A DNA stretch of 64,000 nucleotides from Clusia tigrina. Taxonomy: Eukaryota; Arthropoda; Insecta; Diptera; Clusiidae. The number at the start of each line of letters is the position of its first letter. The stretch's first letter is position 1. The translations under genes and the position numbers were made by a program. Shown in pieces: positions 1 through 10,935 of the stretch. The stretch lies in contig OV050031.1 of the NCBI GenBank assembly GCA_920105625.2, positions 97,159,676 through 97,223,675 on the forward strand. The letters run 5' to 3'. Below the pieces are notes generated by a model. It worked only from the letters and a program-made list of their open reading frames with translations. It did no database searches and had not been told where the DNA came from.

Positions 1-451
1 CGTATAGAAGTTAGGGCCATTTGAAGTTTTATCAGTGTTTGATTCGGGACTTAAGGGTAGCATAGCTTTGAGCGATAGCTTAAATTGACAAGAGGCTCGA
101 GCACTCCAGTGAAAAGTTACAAGCATTTGTATGTTACAAACTTTGATAGGTGTAGGACGTACCGTATAGAATTTAGGGCCATTTGAAGTTTTATCAGTGT
201 TTGATTCGGGACTTAAGGGTAGCATAGCTTTGAGCGATAGCTTAAATTGACAAGAGGCTCGAGTACTTCATTGTTACAGAATTTCAATGTTTTATGGCGC
301 TCCAGTAAAAAGTTACAAGCATTTGTATGTTGCAAACTTTGATAGGTGTAGGACGTACCGTATAAAAGTTAGGGCCATTTGAAGTTCTATCAGTGTTTGA
401 TTTGGGACTTAAGGGTAGCATAGCTTTGAGCAATAGCTTAAATTGACAAGA
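1..451 (+). repeat. Left edge: partial monomer, 34-bp-deleted monomer and one hybrid monomer
   Basis: The window opens inside a monomer. A 162-bp deleted unit starts at 94. The unit at 256 begins with the TACTTCATTG / CAGAATTTC subtype, then changes to the GTATAAAAG / GTTCTATCAG subtype typical of the 20-monomer repeat near 7501. The unit looks chimeric, as expected from exchange within a monomer. Confidence 0.85.
94..255 (+). repeat. 162-bp monomer with 34-bp internal deletion (copy 1)
   Basis: GGCTCGAG is followed directly by CACTCCAG instead of the usual AT-rich stretch. The spacing to the next GGCTCGAG is 162 instead of 196. The same junction recurs at 1432, 1985 and 2735, so the four share one ancestor. 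Confidence 0.95.
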
Positions 452-1431
452 GGCTCGAGTACTTTATTGTTACAAAATTTCAAGGTTTTGTGACGCTCCA
501 GTAAAAAGCTGCAAGCATTTGTATGTTGCAAAGTTTGAGAGGTGTAGGACGTACCGTACAGAAGTTAGGGCCATTTGAAGTTTTATCAGTGTTTGATTTG
601 GGACTCAAGGGTAGCATAGCTATGAGCAATAGCTTAAATTGACAAGAGGCTCGAGTACTTTATTTTTACAAAATTTCAAGGTTTTATGACGCTTCAGTAA
701 AAAGTTACAAGCATTTGTATGTTGCAAACTTTGATAGGTGTAGGACGTACCGTATAGAAGTTAGGGCTATTTGAAATTTTATCAGTGTTTTATTTGGGAT
801 TCAAGGGTAGCATAGCTTTGAGCGATAGCTTAAATTGACAAGAGGCTCGAGTACTTTATTGTTACAAAATTTCAAGGTTTTATGACGCTCCAATAAAAAG
901 TTACAAGCATTTGTATGTTGCAAACTTTGATAGGTGTAGGATGTACCGTACAGAATTTAGGGCCATTTGAAGTTTTATCAGTGTTTGATTCGGGACTTAA
1001 GGGTAGCATAACTTTGAGCGATAGCTTAAATTGACAAGAGGCTCGAGTATTTTATTGTTACAAAATTTCAAGGTTTTATGACGCTCCAGTAAAAAGTTAC
1101 AAGCATTTGTATGTTGCAAACTTTGATAGGTGTAGGACGTACCGTACAGAAGTTAGGGCCATTTGAAGTTTTATCAGTGTTTGATTTGGGACTCAAGGGT
1201 AGCATAGCTTTGAGCGATAGCTTAAATTGACAAGAGGCTCGAGTACTTTTTTGTTACAAAATTTCAAGGTTTTATGACGCTCCAGTGAAAAGTTACAAGC
1301 ATTTGTATGTTGCAAACTTTGATAGGTGTAGGATGTACCGTATAGAAGTTAGGGCCATTTGAAGTTTTATCAGTGTTTGATTCGGGACTTAAGGGTAGCA
1401 TAGCTTTGAGCGATAGCTTAAATTGACAAGA
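452..1431 (+). repeat. Five-monomer fragment of the 20-monomer higher-order repeat
   Basis: The five units at 452, 648, 844, 1040 and 1236 match those at 7603, 7799, 7995, 8191 and 8387, a constant offset of 7151. Shared markers are GGTTTTGTGACG with AGCTGCAAGC, TTTATTTTTAC, CCAATAAAAAG, TATTTTATTG and TACTTTTTTG, in that order. This is an older or displaced copy cut off by the deleted-monomer block that follows. Confidence 0.88.
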
Positions 1432-1593
1432 GGCTCGAGCACTCCAGTGAAAAGTTACAAGCATTTGTATGTTACAAACTTTGATAGGTGTAGGACGTAC
1501 CGTATAGAATTTAGGGCCATTTGAAGTTTTATCAGTGTTTGATTCGGGACTTAAGGGTAGCATAGCTTTGAGCGATAGCTTAAATTGACAAGA
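1432..1593 (+). repeat. 162-bp monomer with 34-bp internal deletion (copy 2)
   Basis: It has the same CTCGAG/CACTCCAG junction as at 94. The deleted length fits loss of everything from TACTTCATTG to TTTTATGG of a TACTTCATTG-type unit, with the remaining CGCTCCAG changed to CACTCCAG by a CpG transition. At 162 bp (3x54) it keeps frame, which produces the longest open frame here (1264-1563, reverse). Confidence 0.93.
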
Positions 1594-1984
1594 GGCTCGA
1601 GTACTTCATTGTTACAGAATTTCAATGTTTTATGGCGCTCCAGTAAAAAGTTACAAGCATTTGTATGTTGCAAACTTTGATAGGTGTAGGACGTACCGTA
1701 CAGAAGTTAGGGCCATTTGAAGTTTTATCAGTGTTTGATTTGGGACTCAAGGGTAGCATAGCTTTGAGCGATAGCTTAAATTGACAAGAGGCTCGGGTAC
1801 TTTATTGTTACAAAATTTCAAGGTTTTATGACGCTTCAGTAAAAAGTTACAAGCATTTTATGTTGCAAACTTTGATAGGTGTAGGACGTACCGTATAGAA
1901 GTTAGGGCTATTTGAAATTTTATCAGTGTTTTATTTGGGATTCAAGGGTAGCATAGCTTTGAGCGATAGCTTAAATTGACAAGA
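1432..1984 (+). repeat. Three-monomer unit with deleted monomer (553 bp)
   Basis: The order is a 162-bp deleted unit, a TACTTCATTG-type unit (1594), then a GGCTCGGG-type unit (1790) with GACGCTTCAG. The last unit lost one base in its CATTTGTATG segment and is 195 bp. It is the shorter relative of the 750-bp unit that follows. Confidence 0.88.
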
Positions 1985-2146
1985 GGCTCGAGCACTCCAG
2001 TGAAAAGTTACAAGCATTTGTATGTTGCAAACTTTGATAGGTGTAGGACGTACCGTATAGAATTTAGGGCCATTTGAAGTTTTATCGGTGTTTGATTCGG
2101 GACTTAAGGGTAGCATAGCTTTGAGCGATAGCTTACATTGACAAGA
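1985..2146 (+). repeat. 162-bp monomer with 34-bp internal deletion (copy 3)
   Basis: Identical junction to 94 and 1432. It opens the 750-bp unit. Confidence 0.95.
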
Positions 2147-2734
2147 GGCTCGAGTACTTCATTGTTACAGAATTTCAATGTTTTATGGCGCTCCAGTAAA
2201 AAGTTACAAGCATTTATATGTTGCAAACTTTGATAGGTGTAGGACGTACCGTATAGATGTTAGGGCCATTTGAAGTTTTATCAGTGTTTGATTCGGGACT
2301 TAAGGGTAGCATAGCTTTGAGCGATAGCTTAAATTGACAAGAGGCTCGGGTACTTTATTGTTACAAAATTTCAAGGTTTTATGACGCTCCAGTAAAAAGT
2401 TACAAGCATTTGTATGTTGCAAACTTTGATAGGTGTAGGACGTACCGTACAGAAGTTAGGGCCATTTGAAGTTTTATCAGTGTTTGATTTGGGACTCAAG
2501 GGTAGCATAGCTTTGAGCGATAGCTTAAATTGACAAGAGGCTCGGGTACTTTATTGTTACAAAATTTCAAGGTTTTATGACGCTTCAGTAAAAAGTTACA
2601 AGCATTTGTATGTTGCAAACTTTGATAGGTGTAGGACGTACCGTATAGAAGTTAGGGCTATTTGAAATTTAATCAGTGTTTTATTTGGGATTCAAGGGTA
2701 GCATAGCTTTGAGCGATAGCTTAAATTGACAAGA
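1985..2734 (+). repeat. Four-monomer unit with deleted monomer (750 bp)
   Basis: It is composed of a 162-bp deleted unit followed by three 196-bp units at 2147, 2343 and 2539. The last two carry GGCTCGGG in place of GGCTCGAG. The pattern restarts at 2735, exactly 750 bp later. Confidence 0.9.
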
Positions 2735-2896
2735 GGCTCGAGCACTCCAGTGAAAAGTTACAAGCATTTGTATGTTGCAAACTTTGATAGGTGTAGGACG
2801 TACCGTATAGAATTTAGGGCCTTTTGAAGTTTTATCAGTGTTTGATTCGGGACTTAAGGGTAGCATAGCTTTGAGCGATAGCTTAAATTGACAAGA
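2735..2896 (+). repeat. 162-bp monomer with 34-bp internal deletion (copy 4)
   Basis: Identical junction, 750 bp after copy 3, with the single change GGGCCTTTTGAAG near 2820. No such monomer occurs to the right of this point. Confidence 0.95.
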
Positions 2897-3287
2897 GGCT
2901 CGAGTACTTCATTGTTACAGAATTTCAATGTTTTATGGCGCTCCAGTAAAAAGTTACAAGCATTTATATGTTGCAAACTTTGATAGGTGTAGGACGTACC
3001 GTTAGATGTTAGGGCCATTTGAAGTTTTATCAGTGTTTGATTCGGGACTTAAGGGTAGCATAGCTTTGAGCGATAGCTTAAATTGACAAGAGGCTCGGGT
3101 ACTTTATTGTTACAAAATTTCAAGGTTTTATGACGCTCCAGTAAAAAGTTACAAGCATTTGTATGTTGCAAACTTTGATAGGTGTAGGACGTACCGTATA
3201 GAAGTTAGGGCCATTTGAAGTTTTATCAGTGTTTTATTTGGGATTCAAGGGTAGCATAGCTTTGAGCAATAGCTTAAATTGACAAGA
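2735..3287 (+). repeat. Second, incomplete copy of the 750-bp unit
   Basis: A deleted unit (2735), a TACTTCATTG unit (2897, 195 bp after losing one base in ACCGTATAG) and a GGCTCGGG unit (3092) follow the same order as at 1985. Within the unit at 3092 the sequence switches to the GTTTTATTTGGG subtype, marking the join to the 20-monomer domain. Confidence 0.82.
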
Positions 3288-6200
3288 GGCTCGAGTGCTT
3301 TATTGTTACAAAATTTCAATGTTTTATTACGCTCCAGTAAAAAGTTACAAGCATTTGTATGTTGCAAACTTTGATAGGTGTAGGACGTACCGTACAGAAT
3401 TTAGGGCCATTTGAAGTTTTATCAGTGTTTGATTCGGGACTTAAGGGTAGCATGGCTTTGAGCGATAGCTTAAATTGACAAGAGGCTCGAGTATTTTATT
3501 GTTACAAAATTTCAAGGTTTTATGACGCTCCAATAAAAAGTGACAAGCATTTGTATGTTGCAAACTTTGATAGGTGTAGGACGTACCGTATAGAAGTTAG
3601 GGCCATTTGAAGTTTTATCAGTGTTTGATTTGGGACTTAAGGGTAGCATAGCTTTGAGCAATAGCTTAAATTGACAAGAGGCTCGAGTACTTTATTGTTA
3701 CAAAATTTTAATGTTTTATGAGGCTCCAGTAAAAAGTTACAAGCATTTATATGTTTGCAAACTTTGATAGGTGTAGGACGTACCGTATAAAAGTTAGGGC
3801 CATTTGAAGTTTTATCAGTGTTTGATTTGGGACTTAAGGGTAGCATAGCTTTGAGCAATAGCTTAAATTGACAAGAGGCTCGAGTACTTTATTGTTACAA
3901 AATTTCAAGGTTTTGTGACGCTCCAGTAAAAAGCTGCAAGCATTTGTATGTTGCAAACTTTGAGAGGTGTAGGACGTACCGTACAGAAGTTAGGGCCATT
4001 TGAAGTTTTATCAGTGTTTGATTTGGGACTCAAGGGTAGCATAGCTTTGAGCAATAGCTTAAATTGACAAGAGGCTCGAGTACTTTATTTTTACAAAATT
4101 TCAAGGTTTTATGACGCTTCAGTAAAAAGTTACAAGCATTTGTATGTTGCAAACTTTGATAGGTGTAGGACGTACCGTATAGAAGTTAGGGCTATTTGAA
4201 ATTTTATCAGTGTTTTATTTGGGATTCAAGGGTAGCATAGCTTTGAGCGATAGCTTAAATTGACAAGAGGCTCGAGTACTTTATTGTTACAAAATTTCAA
4301 GGTTTTATGACGCTCCAATAAAAAGTTACAAGCATTTGTATGTTGCAAACATTGATAGGTGTTGGATGTACCGTACAGAATTTAGGGCCATTTGAAGTTT
4401 TATCAGTGTTTGATTTGGGACTCAAGGGTAGCATAGCTTTGAGCGATAGCTTAAATTGACAAGAGGCTCGAGTACTTTTTTGTTACAAAATTTCAAGGTT
4501 TTATGACGCTCCAGTGAAAAGTTACAAGCATTTGTATGTTGCAAACTTTGATAGGTGTAGGATGTACCGTATAGAATTTAGGGCCATTTGAAGTTTTATC
4601 AGTGTTTGATTGGGGACTTAAGGGTAGCATAGCTTTGAGCGATAACTTAAATTGACAAGAGGCTCGAGTACTTCATTGTTACAGAATTTCAATGTTTTAT
4701 GGCGCTCCAGTAAAAAGTTACAAGCATTTATATGTTGCAAACTTTGATAGGTGTAGGACGTACCGTATAGAAGTTAGGGCCATTTGAAGTTTTATCAGTG
4801 TTTGATTCGGGACTTAAGGGTAGCATAGCTTTGAGCGATAGCTTAAATTGACAAGAGGCTCGGGTACTTTATTGTTACAAAATTTCAAGGTTTTATGACG
4901 CTTCAGTAAAAAGTTACAAGCATTTGTATGTTGCAAACTTTGATAGGTGTAGGACGTACCGTATAGAAGTTAGGGCTATTTGAAATTTTATCAGCGTTTT
5001 ATTTGGGATTCAAGGGTAGCATAGCTTTGAGCGATAGCTTAAATTGACAAGAGGCTCAAGTACTTTATTGTTACAAAATTTCAAGGTTTTATGACGCTCC
5101 AATAAAAAGTTACAAGCATTTGTATGTTGCAAACTTTGATAGGTGTAGGATGTACCGTACAGAATTTAGGGCCATTTGAAGTTTTATCAGTGTTTGATTC
5201 GGGACTTAAGGGTAGCATAACTTTGAGCGATAGCTTAATATGACAAGAGGCTCGAGTATTTTATTGTTACAAAATTTCAAGGTTTTATGATGCTCCAGTA
5301 AAAAGTTACAAGCATTTATATGTTGCAAACTTTGGTAGGTGTAGGACGTACCGTATAGAAGTTAGGGCCATTTGAAGTTTTATCAGTGTTTTATTTGGGA
5401 TTCAAGGGTAGCATAGCTTTGAGCAATAGCTTAAATTGACAAGAGGCTCGAGTGCTTTATTGTTACAAAATTTCAATGTTTTATTACGCTCCAGTAAAAA
5501 GTTACAAGCATTTGTATGTTTCAAGCTTTGATAGGTGTAGGACGTACCGTACAGAATTTAGGGCCATTTGAAGTTTTATCAGTGTTTGATTCGGGACTTA
5601 AGGGTAGCATAGCTTTGAGCGATAGCTTAAATTGACAAGAGGCTCGGGTACTTTATTGTTACAAAATTTCAAGGTTTTATGTCGCTCCAGTGAAAAGTTA
5701 CAAGCATTTGTATGTTGCAAACTTTGATAGGTGTAGGACGTACCGTATAGAAGTTAGGGCCATTTGAAGTTTTATCAGTGTTTTATTTGGGATTCAAGGG
5801 TAGCATAGCTTTGAGCAATAGCTTAAATTGACAAGAGGCTCGAGTGCTTTATTGTTACAAAATTTCAATGTTTTATTACGCTCCAGTAAAAAGTTACAAG
5901 CATTTGTATGTTGCAAGCTTTGATAGGTGTAGGACGTACCATACAGAATTTAGGGCCATTTGAAGTTTTATCAGTGTTTGATTCGGGACTTAAGGGTAGC
6001 ATGGCTTTGAGCGATAGCTTAAATTGACAAGAGGCTCGAGTATTTTATTGTTACAACATTTCAAGGTTTTATGACGCTCCAATAAAAAGTGACAAGCATT
6101 TGTATGTTGCAAACTTTGATAGGTGTAGGACGTACCGTATATAAGTTAGGGCCATTTGAAGTTTTATCAGTGTTTGATTTGGGACTTAAGGGTAGCATAG

Positions 6201-7013
6201 CTTTGAGCAATAGCTTAAATTGACAAGAGGCTCGAGTACTTTATTGTTACAAAATTTTTATGTTTTATGAGGCTCCAGTAAAAAATTACAAGCATTTATA
6301 TGTTTGCAAACTTTGATAGGTGTAGGACGTACCGTATAAAAGTTAGGGCCATTTGAAATTTTATCAGTGTTTGATTTGGGACTTAAGGGTAGCATAGCTT
6401 TGAGCAATAGCTTAAATTGACAAGAGGCTCGAGTACTTTATTGTTACAAAATTTCAAGGTTTTGTGACGCTCCAGTAAAAAGCTGCAAGCATTTGTATGT
6501 TGCAAACTTTGATAGGTGTAGGACGTACCGTACAGAAGTTAGGGGCATTTGAAGTTTTATCAGTGTTTGATTTGGGACTCAAGGGTAGCATAGCTTTGAG
6601 CAATAGCTTAAATTGACAAGAGGCTCGAGTACTTTATTGTTACAAAATTTCAAAGTTTTATGACGCTCCAGTAAAAAGTTACAAGCATTTGTATGTTGCA
6701 AACTTTGATAGGTGTAGGACGTACCGTATAGAAGTTAGGGCTATTTGAAATTTTATCAGTGTTTTATTTGGGATTCAAGGGTAGCATGGCTTTGAGCGAT
6801 AGTTTAAATTGACAAGAGGCTCGAGTACTTTATTGTTACAAAATTTCAAGGTTTTATGACGCTCCAGTAAAAAGTTACAAGCATTTGTATGGCTCAAACT
6901 TTGATAGGTGTAGGACGTACCGTATAGAAGTTAGGGCCATTTGAAGTTTTATCAGTGTTTTATTTGGGATTCAAGGGTAGCATAGCTTTGAGCAATAGCT
7001 TAAATTGACAAGA
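3288..7013 (+). repeat. 20-monomer HOR, copy 1 (19 monomers, 3726 bp)
   Basis: It starts at a TGCTTTATTG unit. Markers of the repeat occur in the same order as in later copies: two one-base-longer TATGTTTGC units (3680, 6229), GTCGCTCCAG (5681), AGCTGCAAGC, and TTAGGGGCATTTG (about 6540). It is one monomer short because the unit at 4269 joins the start of one subtype to the end of another. Confidence 0.92.
3680..3876 (+). repeat. 197-bp monomer subtype (TATGTTTGC), recurrent marker
   Basis: This subtype has AAAATTTTAATG or AAAATTTTTATG, GAGGCTCCAG and one extra T in TATGTTTGCAAAC. I found it starting at 3680, 6229, 7406, 10151, 11328, 14073, 15446, 17769, 18554, 22868, 26789, 28554, 39925, 46980, 50895, 53241, 56763 (hybrid) and 57351. 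It occurs about twice per 3922-bp HOR unit and once per later unit, so it is a good anchor for register. Its extra base also explains the recurring reverse-strand open frames. Confidence 0.9.
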
Positions 7014-10000
7014 GGCTCGAGTGCTTTATTGTTACAAAATTTCAATGTTTTATTACGCTCCAGTAAAAAGTTACAAGCATTTGTATGTTGCAAACTTTGA
7101 TAGGTGTAGGACGTACCGTACAGAATTTAGGGCCATTTGAAGTTTTATCAGTGTTTGATTCGGGACTTAAGGGTAGCATGGCTTTGAGCGATAGCTTAAA
7201 TTGACAAGAGGCTCGAGTATTTTATTGTTACAAAATTTCAAGGTTTTATGACGCTCCAATAAAAAGTGACAAGTATTTGTATGTTGCAAACTTTGATAGG
7301 TGTAGGACGTACCGTATAGAAGTTAGGGCCATTTGAAGTTTTATCAGTGTTTGATTTGGGACTTAAGGGTAGCATAGCTTTGAGCAATAGCTTAAATTGA
7401 CAAGAGGCTCGAGTACTTTATTGTTACAAAATTTTAATGTTTTATGAGGCTCCAGTAGAAAGTTACAAGCATTTATATGTTTGCAAACTTTGATAGGTGT
7501 AGGACGTACCGTATAAAAGTTAGGGCCATTTGAAGTTCTATCAGTGTTTGATTTGGGACTTAAGGGTAGCATAGCTTTGAGCAATAGCTTAAATTGACAA
7601 GAGGCTCGAGTACTTTATTGTTACAAAATTTCAAGGTTTTGTGACGCTCCAGTAAAAAGCTGCAAGCATTTGTATGTTGCAAACTTTGAGAGGTGTAGGA
7701 CGTACCGTACAGAAGTTAGGGCCATTTGAAGTTTTATCAGTGTTTGATTTGGGACTCAAGGGTAGCATAGCTTTGAGCAATAGCTTAAATTGACAAGAGG
7801 CTCGAGTACTTTATTTTTACAAAATTTCAAGGTTTTATGACGCTTCAGTAAAAAGTTACAAGCATTTGTATGTTGCAAACTTTGATAGGTGTAGGACGTA
7901 CCGTATAGAAGTTAGGGCTATTTGAAATTTTATCAGCGTTTTATTTGGGATTCAAGGGTAGCATAGCTTTGAGCGATAGCTTAAATTGACAAGAGGCTCA
8001 AGTACTTTATTGTTACAAAATTTCAAGGTTTTATGACGCTCCAATAAAAAGTTACAAGCATTTGTATGTTGCAAACTTTGATAGGTGTAGGATGTACCGT
8101 ACAGAATTTAGGGCCATTTGAAGTTTTATCAGTGTTTGATTCGGGACTTAAGGGTAGCATAACTTTGAGCGATAGCTTAAATTGACAAGAGGCTCGAGTA
8201 TTTTATTGTTACAAAATTTCAAGGTTTTATGACGCTCCAGTAAAAAGTTACAAGCATTTGTATGTTGCAAACTTTGATAGGTGTAGGACGTACCGTACAG
8301 AAGTTAGGGCCATTTGAAGTTTTATCAGTGTTTGATTTGGGACTCAAGGGTAGCATAGCTTTGAGCGATAGCTTAAATTGACAAGAGGCTCGAGTACTTT
8401 TTTGTTACAAAATTTCAAGGTTTTATGACGCTCCAGTGAAAAGTTACAAGCATTTGTATGTTGCAAACTTTGATAGGTGTAGGATGTACCGTATAGAATT
8501 TAGGGCCATTTGAAGTTTTATCAGTGTTTGATTGGGGACTTAAGGGTAGCATAGCTTTGAGCGATAACTTAAATTGACAAGAGGCTCGAGTACTTCATTG
8601 TTACAGAATTTCAATGTTTTATGGCGCTCCAGTAAAAAGTTACAAGCATTTATATGTTGCAAACTTTGATAGGTGTAGGACGTGCCGTATAGAAGTTAGG
8701 GCCATTTGAAGTTTTATCAGTGTTTGATTCGGGACTTAAGGGTAGCATAGCTTTGAGCGATAGCTTAAATTGACAAGAGGCTCGGGTACTTTATTGTTAC
8801 AAAATTTCAAGGTTTTATGATGCTCCAGTAAAAAGTTACAAGCATTTGTATGTTGCAAACTTTGATAGGTGTAGGACGTACCGTATAGAAGTTAGGGCTA
8901 TTTGAAATTTTATCAGCGTTTTATTTGGGATTCAAGGGTAGCATAGCTTTGAGCGATAGCTTAAATTGACAAGAGGCTCAAGTACTTTATTGTTACAAAA
9001 TTTCAAGGTTTTATGACGCTCCAATAAAAAGTTACAAGCATTTGTATGTTGCAAACTTTGATAGGTGTAGGATGTACCGTACAGAATTTAGGGCCATTTG
9101 AAGTTTTATCAGTGTTTGATTCGGGACTTAAGGGTAGCATAACTTTGAGCGATAGCTTAATATGACAAGAGGCTCGAGCATTTTATTGTTACAAAATTTC
9201 AAGGTTTTATGATGCTCCAGTAAAAAGTTACAAGCATTTATATGTTGCAAACTTTGATAGGTGTAGGACGTACCGTATAGAAGTTAGGGCCATTTGAAGT
9301 TTTATCAGTGTTTTATTTGGGATTCAAGGGTAGCATAGCTTTGAGCAATAGCTTAAATTGACAAGAGGCTCGAGTGCTTTATTGTTACAAAATTTCAATG
9401 TTTTATTACGCTCCAGTAAAAAGTTACAAGCATTTGTATGTTGCAAGCTTTGATAGGTGTAGGACGTACCGTACAGAATTTAGGGCCATTTGAAGTTTTA
9501 TCAGTGTTTGATTCGGGACTTAAGGGTAGCATAGCTTTGAGCGATAGCTTAAATTGACAAGAGGCTCGGGTACTTTATTGTTACAAAATTTCAAGGTTTT
9601 ATGTCGCTCCAGTGAAAAGTTACAAGCATTTGTATGTTGCAAACTTTGATAGATGTAGGACGTACCGTATAGAAGTTAGGGCCATTTGAAGTTTTATCAG
9701 TGTTTTATTTGGGATTCAAGGGTAGCATAGCTTTGAGCAATAGCTTAAATTGACAAGAGGCTCGAGTGCTTTATTGTTACAAAATTTCAATGTTTTATTA
9801 CGCTCCAGTAAAAAGTTACAAGCATTTGTATGTTGCAAGCTTTGATAGGTGTAGGACGTACCATACAGAATTTAGGGCCATTTGAAGTTTTATCAGTGTT
9901 TGATTCGGGACTTAAGGGTAGCATGGCTTTGAGCGATAGCTTAAATTGACAAGAGGCTCGAGTATTTTATTGTTACAACATTTCAAGGTTTTATGACGCT

Positions 10001-10935
10001 CCAATAAAAAGTGACAAGCATTTGTATGTTGCAAACTTTGATAGGTGTAGGACGTACCGTATATAAGTTAGGGCCATTTGAAGTTTTATCAGTGTTTGAT
10101 TTGGGACTTAAGGGTAGCATAGCTTTGAGCAATAGCTTAAATTGACAAGAGGCTCGAGTACTTTATTGTTACAAAATTTTTATGTTTTATGAGGCTCCAG
10201 TAAAAAATTACAAGCATTTATATGTTTGCAAACTTTGATAGGTGTAGGACGTACCGTATAAAAGTTAGGGCCATTTGAAATTTTATCAGTGTTTGATTTG
10301 GGACTTAAGGGTAGCATAGCTTTGAGCAATAGCTTAAATTGACAAGAGGCTCGAGTACTTTATTGTTACAAAATTTCAAGGTTTTGTGACGCTCCAGTAA
10401 AAAGCTGCAAGCATTTGTATGTTGCAAACTTTGATAGGTGTAGGACGTACCGTACAGAAGTTAGGGGCATTTGAAGTTTTATCAGTGTTTGATTTGGGAC
10501 TCAAGGGTAGCATTGCTTTGAGCAATAGCTTAAATTGACAAGAGGCTCGAGTACTTTATTGTTACAAAATTTCAAAGTTTTATGACGCTCCAGTTAAAAG
10601 TTACAAGCATTTGTATGTTGCAAACTTTGATAGGTGTAGGACGTACCGTATAGAAGTTAGGGCTATTTGAAATTTTATCAGTGTTTTATTTGGGATTCAA
10701 GGGTAGCATGGCTTTGAGCGATAGTTTAAATTGACAAGAGGCTCGAGTACTTTATTGTTACAAAATTTCAAGGTTTTATGACGCTCCAGTAAAAAGTTAC
10801 AAGCATTTGTATGGCTCAAACTTTGATAGGTGTAGGACGTACCGTATAGAAGTTAGGGCCATTTGAAGTTTTATCAGTGTTTTATTTGGGATTCAAGGGT
10901 AGCATAGCTTTGAGCAATAGCTTAAATTGACAAGA
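7014..10935 (+). repeat. 20-monomer HOR, copy 2 (full length, 3922 bp)
   Basis: Eighteen units of 196 bp plus two of 197 bp give 3922 bp. Rare markers recur exactly 3922 bp away: GTCGCTCCAG at 5681, 9603 and 13525, and TATGGCTCAAAC near 6890 and 10812. By eye only about a dozen substitutions separate this copy from the next over most of its length, against frequent differences between neighbouring monomers. That contrast is the signature of a higher-order repeat. Confidence 0.95.

Noticed and set aside
1264..1563. Longest open frame, 99 codons, reverse strand, with an internal peptide repeat
   Set aside because: It arises because the 162-bp deleted monomer is a multiple of three and keeps the frame across a unit boundary. 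The peptide repeat is just the satellite repeat.
3637..3858. Recurring reverse-strand open frame of 73 codons (also at 7363, 11285, 15403, 18511, 22825, 26746, 28511, 39882, 46937, 50852, 53198, 56720, 57308)
   Set aside because: It always sits on a TATGTTTGC unit plus its neighbour, whose extra base lets the frame run past the usual stop. There are no domains and no flanking gene signals. Its conservation is that of the repeat.
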